Shown here: in pieces, positions 13,501 through 17,732 of the stretch
How positions within the stretch are numbered: position 1 is the first letter of the stretch
How the letters are laid out: the number at the start of each line of letters is the position of its first letter
DNA from: VSJD01 sp041653875
GTDB taxonomy: Bacteria; Verrucomicrobiota; Kiritimatiellia; JAAZAB01
Length of the DNA stretch: 17,732 bases
Assembly (NCBI GenBank): GCA_041653875.1
Contig: JBAZEM010000036.1
Location: 1-17,732, forward strand
Direction of reading: 5' to 3'
Translations under genes and position numbers: made by a program
The notes under the pieces: generated by a model
The model's database searches: none
What the model was told of the DNA's origin: nothing
What the model saw: the letters and a program-made list of their open reading frames with translations, nothing else

Positions 13501-13765
13501 CCTGGTCGATTTCATCCAGATCAGGCTCTCCGAGGGGATGCCGTTCGAGGAGGCCGTGATCGATGCCGGGGTGAAGCGCTTTCGGCCGATGCTCCTCACC
13601 GCGGCCGCGGTGGTCGTGGGCGCATCGGTGATACTGTTCGATCCCATCTTCCAGGGGCTTGCGCTTTCACTTATGGCCGGTGAGGTGGCGTCCACCGTAT
13701 TGTCGCGCACGGCCGTGCCGGTCATTTACTACATGGCCATGAGGAACAAGAAAAAAACGAATTAA
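10538..13765 (+). CDS. RND-superfamily efflux permease (AcrB/HAE-like)
   Basis: A 1075-residue inner-membrane proton-driven pump of normal length. One transmembrane segment near residues 20-40 is followed by a large periplasmic domain, then a helix block from about 350, a second TM block opening near 550, a second periplasmic domain and a final block from about 910. The proton-relay pair in TM4 is present as VDDP (417-420: Asp418, Asp419). In TM10 the relay lysine of AcrB is replaced by arginine (VVRNS, Arg984). The sequence LVDDPIVDVENIVRHLR marks a subgroup distinct from classical AcrB. I see no CzcA-type heavy-metal motif, so metals are not the obvious substrate. Gene order is arsR, outer-membrane factor, permease, DUF2892, with no adaptor (HlyD/MFP) gene anywhere in the window. 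Confidence 0.94.
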   Translation: MSAHNSQLIGGIVDYFARAKITPLIIGFSLFLGLLAVLNIPREEEPQISAPMFDIFVSYPGATAEEVERRIVNLGERKLWGIPGVEYIYSTSEPDGALIIVRFKVGENVEKSLIKLYTKVYSNLDLLPQGAGQPLIKVRSIDDVPILSLTFSDPARDPVELRRIVARVRRSVDAIPDVSETRIVGGRKRQFQIFIDEQKLKDRILTPSEIVDLVRKANVKLDAGRLETAPQYINVEADGFFRSREDLANLVVGTSRGGAIYLKDVARIVDGPDEDENAVNIRFAHAGPGAPKGPLEAVTLSVSKRQGANASHLCRKITGHVEALKGTEIPDGVAFTVTRDYGATADEKSNELLFHMALAVFGVSVLIALVLGWREAGVVAIAIPMTLSLTLAAFYFIGFTLNRITLFALIFSIGILVDDPIVDVENIVRHLRMPKNKGRPVLEVTIEAVKEVMSPLILATLTVMAAILPMAFVRGLMGPYMRPIPVGASIAMFLSMMVAFIATPWAACRILGPALLRGKLKGYGRDEEEGFLTKCYRWYMRPLIYNGKIRMAFLCALGVLLLASLTLVPLKLVKVKMLPFDNKNEFQVILDMPEGSSIAATTPVIEEIAAYLMTVPEVKDIETYVGASSPYNFNGLVRHYFLRSKPYQADLQVNLVDKQRRQRQSHDIAKAVRPAIHAIVRRHGGHVQVAEVPPGPPVLSTLVLEIYGPSLDGQRELAGKIERILDNNEGVTDVATYVQAPEKLLQLRVDAQKATLNGIPAQSIVQTIALAIHGRDIDLAHLSGECEPVDIIVRLPKEKRATLDSVLNLTLLSRFGSQIAIRDLVTVTDRAKDRAIHHKNLMRVAYVLGDVAGQFESPVYVIMGLKDQIDKLPVAVPGAADKKGMKQYFTHQPESTGAWSLKWDGEWQITYEVFRDLGIAFAVVLILIYVLVVGWFQSFKAPWIIMLPIPLTLVGILPAHWMTNTFFTATSMIGMIAGAGIVVRNSIILVDFIQIRLSEGMPFEEAVIDAGVKRFRPMLLTAAAVVVGASVILFDPIFQGLALSLMAGEVASTVLSRTAVPVIYYMAMRNKKKTN

Positions 13766-13778
13766 ACGGAGGTGTTAT

Positions 13779-13973
13779 ATGGACAGAATCCTGAGAGGCA
13801 TGGCGGGAGCGTTGGTCTTGGCGAGTCTTCTTCTGGCGCATTTTGTAAGCCACCACTGGCTGTGGTTTACCGCTTTCGTGGGGCTTAATCTGCTCCAATC
13901 GGCCTTCACCAATTGGTGCCCCATGATGTCGGTGCTTCGAAAGTTCGCGGATCAGGGTCAGCCCTCGAAATAG
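13779..13973 (+). CDS. DUF2892 (YgaP-type transmembrane domain) protein
   Basis: A 64-residue membrane protein with two helices (about 8-22 and 27-42). It carries the family signature GLNLLQSAFTNWCPM (36-50), including Cys47. In E. coli the same domain is the membrane anchor of the rhodanese YgaP, whose operon is controlled by the ArsR-type sulfide sensor YgaV; here it stands alone without a rhodanese. It has a strong ribosome binding site, GGAGG (13768-13772), 6 bp before the ATG and 13 bp after the permease stop, so it is the last gene of the efflux operon. Its 3' end overlaps, tail to tail, a small ORF on the other strand. Confidence 0.88.
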   Translation: MDRILRGMAGALVLASLLLAHFVSHHWLWFTAFVGLNLLQSAFTNWCPMMSVLRKFADQGQPSK

Positions 13974-14113
13974 AACTTAGCGTCGTTCCGAATATGTTTT
14001 CCACTTTGGGGCTTACGCATGGTTTGACGTAATTCTTCCATCCGTTTATCGGCGCGTTCCGCCAGGTGACGCAGGGGATGCTCGCTCGCCAATAACACAC
14101 GCACTTTACGCAT
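13958..14113 (-). CDS. Small ORF of unknown function downstream of tyrS
   Basis: A 51-residue reading frame, MRKVRVLLASEHPLRHLAER onward, basic with a heptad-like helix (ADKRMEELRQTMRK) and ending NDAKFYFEG. The same frame stays open upstream into the end of tyrS (RRRIKIGAGSGGAVSRQ precedes the ATG), so it may be the tail of a longer decayed gene. I do not recognise it. No convincing ribosome binding site is seen. It follows tyrS by 61 bp on the same strand and overlaps the DUF2892 gene end by 16 bp. Confidence 0.35.
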   Translation of the reverse strand: MRKVRVLLASEHPLRHLAERADKRMEELRQTMRKPQSGKHIRNDAKFYFEG

Positions 14114-14174
14114 CTGCCGGCTTACCGCTCCACCACTGCCCGCGCCTATCTTAATCCGCCTGCGGGAATAGCGG

Positions 14175-15377
14175 TCACGCCGAGACGATGCGGGCGAAGG
14201 CGCGCTTGCCGGCCTGGACGACGCACCCTTCCGGGACGGCGAGTTCCGCGGCGATATCGGTGATTTTGGTTTCGCCGATTTTGACGGCGCCTTGCCGGAC
14301 CAGACGGCGGGCGGCGCCGTTGCTTTCCGCCAGGCCGGCCGCGACCAAAAGAGCGATAATCCCCAGCTTGCCGTTTTTCCGCCGGGCCATGGGAATCACG
14401 ACGGCGGGGATCTCATCCGGCTGTTTGTGTTCCGAAAACACGCGCTCGAACTCGGCGGAAGCGGCCTGGGCGGCCTCCGGACTGTGAAAGCGCGCCACAA
14501 TAGTCCGGGCCAGTTCGTCTTTCACCTGGCGCGGGTGGCGTTCGTTCTTGGCGCCGGACTCCGGCCGACCGAGCACCAGCGCCGCGTAGCGCCCCATCAA
14601 GGCATCCGGAATGGACATGATTTTGCCGAACATTTCGCGCGGGCTTTCGTTAATGCCCACGTAATTGCCCAAGCTCTTGCTCATCTTGCGGACGCCATCC
14701 AGACCTTCCAGCAGGGGAAGGGTCAGCACCACCTGCTGTTCCTTGCCGAAGGCCTTTTGCAGGTCGCGTCCGACGAGCAGGTTGAAAAGTTGATCGGTGC
14801 CGCCGACCTCGATATCCGCCTCCACCCGGACGGAATCGTAGCCCTGGATTACGGGATAGAGGAATTCCACCACCGAAATGGGCTGGTTATCCTTAAAGCG
14901 CTTCTGAAAATCGTCACGGGCCAGCATCTGGGCCACGGTCACATGGGCCGTCAGCCGCAGGACGTCCGGGAAGGCCAGAGCGGCGCACCATTCGGAATTG
15001 AAGCGCACCTCGGTGCGCGCGCGATCGAGCACTTTGAACACCTGGTCCTGATAGGTTTTGGCGTTGGCGGCAATCTGTTCGCGCGACATCGGCTTGCGGG
15101 TTTCCGAGCGCCCGGAAGGATCGCCGATCATTCCCGTGAAGTCGCCGATAATGAATACCACCGTGTGGCCCAAGTCCTGGAACTCGCGCAGTTTATTGAG
15201 TCCCACGACGTGCCCGAGGTGGATATCCGGGGCGGAGGGATCGGCCCCGTACTTTACGCGCAGGGGCCGTTTGGACGCCGCGGCCGTTTCCAGTTTGCGG
15301 CGCAGTTCCGCGCGCGACACCAAGTCCACGCTGTGGGCCGTGAGGATTTCGAGTTGCCGGTCAAGTGGAATAGTCAT
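14175..15377 (-). CDS. tyrS: Tyrosyl-tRNA synthetase
   Basis: A 400-residue class I aminoacyl-tRNA synthetase that charges tRNA-Tyr with tyrosine. The ATP-binding signatures are HLGH (53-56, in PSAPDIHLGHVVGL) and KMSKS (231-235). Tyrosine-pocket blocks YPVIQGYDS and VGGTDQLFN are in place. A C-terminal S4 RNA-binding domain runs from about residue 335 (NGKLGIIALLVAAGLAESNG) to the end. The KYGADPSAPDIHLGH and IIGDFTGMIGDPSGR blocks match the TyrZ-like type. The start codon has no Shine-Dalgarno sequence; only 8 bp separate it from an array of hairpin repeats that fills the gap to rpsA. The gene shares its strand with rpsA, but a strong terminator stands between them, and no separate promoter was identified. 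Confidence 0.96.
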   Translation of the reverse strand: MTIPLDRQLEILTAHSVDLVSRAELRRKLETAAASKRPLRVKYGADPSAPDIHLGHVVGLNKLREFQDLGHTVVFIIGDFTGMIGDPSGRSETRKPMSREQIAANAKTYQDQVFKVLDRARTEVRFNSEWCAALAFPDVLRLTAHVTVAQMLARDDFQKRFKDNQPISVVEFLYPVIQGYDSVRVEADIEVGGTDQLFNLLVGRDLQKAFGKEQQVVLTLPLLEGLDGVRKMSKSLGNYVGINESPREMFGKIMSIPDALMGRYAALVLGRPESGAKNERHPRQVKDELARTIVARFHSPEAAQAASAEFERVFSEHKQPDEIPAVVIPMARRKNGKLGIIALLVAAGLAESNGAARRLVRQGAVKIGETKITDIAAELAVPEGCVVQAGKRAFARIVSA

Positions 15378-15385
15378 GACATTAG

Positions 15386-15570
15386 CATGGCCGGTATAAA
15401 ACCGGCTCTACAACAGGTAGAGCCGACTTTACGTCGGCTATCTCCAACATGGCCGGTATAAAACCGGCTCTACAATATGTAGAGCCGACTTTACGTCGGC
15501 TATCTCCAACATAGCCGGTATAAAACCGGCTCTACATTAGGAATGTCAGATTTACGTCGGCTATCTTCAG
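15386..15570. repeat. Three tandem 62-bp twin-hairpin repeats upstream of tyrS
   Basis: Copies are at 15386-15447, 15448-15509 and 15510-15570; the third is degraded. Each contains GCCGGT-ATAAA-ACCGGC, then CTCTAC and GTAGAG around a 3-5 nt centre, then GCCGAC-TTTAC-GTCGGC. The inner words CGGCTCTAC and GTAGAGCCG are also mutually complementary, so alternative folds exist. The array covers the whole tyrS upstream region. Confidence 0.9.
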
Positions 15571-15588
15571 AGCGCGGGTCGAAACAAC

Positions 15589-15620
15589 AAAGACGTCCCG
15601 GCAGGCGCCGGGACGTCTTT
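15589..15620 (-). terminator. Rho-independent terminator of rpsA
   Basis: A perfect 14-bp stem AAAGACGTCCCGGC / GCCGGGACGTCTTT with a 4-nt loop, 23 bp after the rpsA stop. On the minus strand it is followed by the T-rich GTTGTTT. The stem begins with A's, so it could also act on the other strand. Confidence 0.85.
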
Positions 15621-15643
15621 GGATAAACCTGCCTCGGCGAACG

Positions 15644-17449
15644 TTATTTTTGCTCGTTTTTTTCGTCGCCTTTATCGTCCTTTTTCTCGCCCGGCCGCCA
15701 TTCCTGGACCTGGCCGTTGGCCTGGCTGACCCCGAAGGCTTCATCGAAGGCGCCGGCCAGGTCCACCAGGTCCTCGCCCGGCTTGAGCCCGGTCAGCATG
15801 TCATCCTGCACCACGAATTCTTCATCCGGCAGGGTGGCGGCCTTGATGCTCAGTCCGATGCGCCGCTCGATGGGATCGATCTTCACCACGCGGGCGGTCA
15901 CTTCCTGGCCGACTTTGAGAGCGTCACGCACCTTCTCCACGTGCTGTTCGCCGATCTGGGAAATATGCACCAAGCCATCGATCCCTTCCTCCAGGCCGAT
16001 AAAGGCGCCGAAGGAAGCCAGTTTCGAGACCTTGCCGGTGACCTTCTGGCCGACCTTGTAACGGTCGGCGATGGACGACCAGGGATCGTTTTGCGCCTGT
16101 TTGAGGCCCAGGCTGATGCGCTGGTTGCTGGGATCCACTTCCAGGACCACCACGTCCACGGTATCGGCCTTCTTCAGGATTTCCGAGGGATGATTGACCT
16201 TGCGTGTCCAGGACATGTCGGACACATGGATCATACCGTCAATACCTTCCTGAAGTTCCACGAAAGCGCCGTAGGAGGTGAAGTTGCGGACGATACCCGT
16301 GACCCGCATGCCGACCGGGTATTTCTCCCGCACCGTGTCCCAGGGATTGGCCGTGGTCTGGCGGATGCCGAGCGAAATTTTCTGATCGGCCCGGTTGATG
16401 TTGAGCACCACGGCCTCCACTTCGTCGCCGATGGCGAGCACGTCGGAGGCGCGGCCCACGCGTTGAATCCACGAAATCTCGGAAACATGCACCAAGCCTT
16501 CCACGCCTTCCTCGATTTCGACGAACGCGCCGTAGGGCACCAGGTTGACCACCTTGCCATGTACGCGGCTGCCCACGGGGAATTTTGACTCGATATTGTC
16601 CCACGGATTCGGGGTTTTCTGCTTGAGACCCAGCGAAACGCGCTCCTTATCGAAATCGATGCCCAGGATCACGACTTCGGTCGTTTCCCCGACTTTGAGA
16701 ACTTTCGAAGGATGGCTGACACGGCCCCAGCTCATGTCCGTGATATGCAGGAGGCCGTCCAAGCCGCCCAGGTCGATAAAGGCGCCGAAATCGGTGATGT
16801 TCTTGACCAAGCCGGAGCGCAGTTGTCCGACCTTGATATCGGCCAACAATCCTTTGCGTTTTTCACGGCGGCGCTGTTCGATCAGATCGCGGCGCGACAG
16901 CACGATATTGCGGCGTTCGCGGTCGATTTTCATGACCTTGAACTCGAAACGCTTGCCGAGATAGTCGTCCAGGTTGCGCACCGGAACGACATCGAGCTGG
17001 GAGCCGGGCAAAAAGCCCTTGACCCCGCTGACGTCCACGATCAAGCCGCCCTTGACACGGCTCTTGATTTCGCCTTCCAGCACACTGCCTTCCTCGCTGT
17101 TGGAAAGCACGTTGTCCCACATGCGCTGTTGTTCGGCCTTGGTTTTGCTCAGGATGATTTTGCCGTCGTCGTCCTCGATCTGTTCCAGGACGACTTCGAC
17201 CGGATCGCCGGGTTTAAGGGTTGCCAGGTCCCGGAATTCCTCGCCCGCAATGAGGCCTTCGGATTTGTAGCCGATATCTACAAGCACTTCATTATTACGG
17301 ACTTCCACCACCTTGCCGGAAACGATGGATCCTTCCTTGAAGTTTTGTAGCGTATCCTCATACATTTTGGCCATAGCCGCTTGTTTGTCGTCGCCGAACT
17401 GGCTGAGGTCAAAATCCTTGTGAGTTTTACGCTTCATTTCTTTTCCCAT
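15644..17449 (-). CDS. rpsA: 30S ribosomal protein S1
   Basis: A 601-residue RNA-binding protein that docks mRNA on the 30S subunit, most important for messages with weak Shine-Dalgarno sites, which are common in this window. Six S1 (OB-fold) domains occur at about residues 39-102, 119-186, 206-276, 291-363, 378-450 and 465-535. The last four carry the clear pattern GAF(I/V)..(L/I)..G(I/V/L)(D/E)GL(L/V)H(I/V)S. The six-domain form is that of proteobacteria and relatives. The C-terminal 60 residues are acidic, then lysine-rich and probably disordered. Two starts are possible, Met1 (17449) and Met5 (17437); neither has a good ribosome binding site, normal for rpsA. It has its own promoter, a structured leader and a strong terminator, so it is a single-gene unit. 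Confidence 0.97.
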   Translation of the reverse strand: MGKEMKRKTHKDFDLSQFGDDKQAAMAKMYEDTLQNFKEGSIVSGKVVEVRNNEVLVDIGYKSEGLIAGEEFRDLATLKPGDPVEVVLEQIEDDDGKIILSKTKAEQQRMWDNVLSNSEEGSVLEGEIKSRVKGGLIVDVSGVKGFLPGSQLDVVPVRNLDDYLGKRFEFKVMKIDRERRNIVLSRRDLIEQRRREKRKGLLADIKVGQLRSGLVKNITDFGAFIDLGGLDGLLHITDMSWGRVSHPSKVLKVGETTEVVILGIDFDKERVSLGLKQKTPNPWDNIESKFPVGSRVHGKVVNLVPYGAFVEIEEGVEGLVHVSEISWIQRVGRASDVLAIGDEVEAVVLNINRADQKISLGIRQTTANPWDTVREKYPVGMRVTGIVRNFTSYGAFVELQEGIDGMIHVSDMSWTRKVNHPSEILKKADTVDVVVLEVDPSNQRISLGLKQAQNDPWSSIADRYKVGQKVTGKVSKLASFGAFIGLEEGIDGLVHISQIGEQHVEKVRDALKVGQEVTARVVKIDPIERRIGLSIKAATLPDEEFVVQDDMLTGLKPGEDLVDLAGAFDEAFGVSQANGQVQEWRPGEKKDDKGDEKNEQK

Positions 17450-17494
17450 GATAACTGTTTATGTGCTTTACGGGCATTTGGTTGTCTTAATGCC

Positions 17495-17557
17495 GGCCAC
17501 GGAAACAGCCCTTTCATTTCCGGCCCGGTTTCGCGGTTCTAAGCTGAACCGAAAACC
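17495..17557 (-). promoter_or_regulatory. Two-hairpin leader of rpsA mRNA
   Basis: Plus-strand positions are given. CGGTTC (17534-17539) pairs with GAACCG (17546-17551), extended by GGTTT/AAACC at the outside. GGCC..GGAAA (17495-17505) pairs with TTTCC-GGCC (17517-17525). Both lie in the predicted leader of about 100 nt. S1 is known to repress its own translation through leader structure in E. coli; a similar role here is inference. Confidence 0.45.
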
Positions 17558-17560
17558 CCT

Positions 17561-17590
17561 TGTATATCAATAAGTTCCCGCAATTGACAA
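17561..17590 (-). promoter_or_regulatory. Promoter of rpsA
   Basis: On the minus strand TTGTCA (17590-17585), an 18-bp spacer and TATACA (17566-17561). The transcript would start near 17554. Confidence 0.6.
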
Positions 17591-17681
17591 GCCTAAAAAT
17601 AAAAAAACTGCGATTCAGACAGTGGGGAGATAGCGAGGCCAGAGGCCGCAGGTAGGGCGACCGGCGGCGGAGGCGACTCGG

Positions 17682-17732
17682 ATGGCGTGGATCGTCGTGA
17701 CGAGTGCGGTGATCAACGAGGTGGCAATGCGC
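17682..17732 (+). CDS. Possible start of a partial gene at the right edge
   Basis: An ATG at 17682 opens 17 codons (MAWIVVTSAVINEVAMR) that run off the window. GGAGG (17669-17673) precedes it by 8 bp. The hydrophobic start could be a membrane or signal segment. It is too short to identify and may be chance in this GC-rich end. Confidence 0.2.
   Translation, partial: MAWIVVTSAVINEVAMR

Noticed and set aside
8845..13973. Arsenic or heavy-metal resistance operon
   Set aside because: The regulator lacks the arsenic-binding ELCVCDL motif, and no arsenate reductase, ArsB or CzcA-type signature is present. The ArsR family name alone is not evidence for arsenic.
13906..14100. A 64-codon minus-strand frame ending in WGTNW
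   Set aside because: It overlaps the end of DUF2892 deeply, and an alternative frame in the same place (13958-14113) looks more protein-like.
15386..15570. CRISPR array
   Set aside because: The 62-bp units are directly adjacent with no unique spacers, and the internal hairpins are part of the unit. No cas genes are present.

Overview
The window is GC-rich bacterial chromosome of ordinary housekeeping type, with an accessory patch in the middle (about 5.8-8.1 kb) and an efflux operon (8.8-14.0 kb). Signal peptides, FtsB, a TolC-type outer-membrane factor, an RND pump and a beta-barrel protein indicate a two-membrane (Gram-negative) cell. The degenerate heptamer arrays, twin-hairpin repeats and the general look of the proteins remind me of MAGs from the PVC superphylum (Kiritimatiellota/Lentisphaerota-like). 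That placement is an impression and was not tested.

Left part (1-5.8 kb, all + strand): a 26-bp-period direct repeat at the edge, tRNA-Ser(GGA), a nitrilase-superfamily amidohydrolase, enolase followed by an FtsB/DivIC divisome protein (the classical eno-ftsB pairing), a GH171/NamZ-like (DUF1343) peptidoglycan-recycling protein and an MFS permease. Five gene boundaries here, plus the tRNA upstream region, carry short arrays of 7-bp degenerate tandem repeats. In three cases a start or stop codon lies inside a heptamer.

Middle (5.8-8.1 kb, + strand): hydrogenase nickel-insertion genes hypA and hypB are separated by a VapBC-type toxin-antitoxin module. Immediately before hypB is a second, diverged, 5'-truncated hypA fragment still overlapping the hypB start. 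This suggests that a hypA-vapBC block was spliced into an older hypA-hypB operon. Between hypB and a convergent beta-barrel gene is a cluster of REP-like hairpins. It includes a pair whose sequence differences are compensatory within the stems.

Efflux operon (8.8-14.0 kb, + strand): a consensus promoter with a 24-bp dyad operator drives arsR, a TolC-family outer-membrane factor, a 1075-residue RND permease and a 64-residue DUF2892 (YgaP-type) membrane protein. The spacing is overlapping or only a few bases, so this is one transcription unit. No periplasmic adaptor is present. The ArsR protein has cysteines 64 residues apart, close to the dithiol layout of BigR/SqrR persulfide sensors. DUF2892 is the membrane domain of YgaP, which is regulated by the sulfide sensor YgaV in E. 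coli. I therefore infer a sulfide/persulfide- or thiol-reactive-stress-regulated export system.

Right part (14.0-17.7 kb, - strand): rpsA (six S1 domains, own promoter, structured leader, strong terminator), then three tandem 62-bp twin-hairpin repeats ending 8 bp before tyrS, then tyrS and a small ORF of unknown function that overlaps the end of the efflux operon tail to tail. No intergenic stretch exceeds 300 bases.
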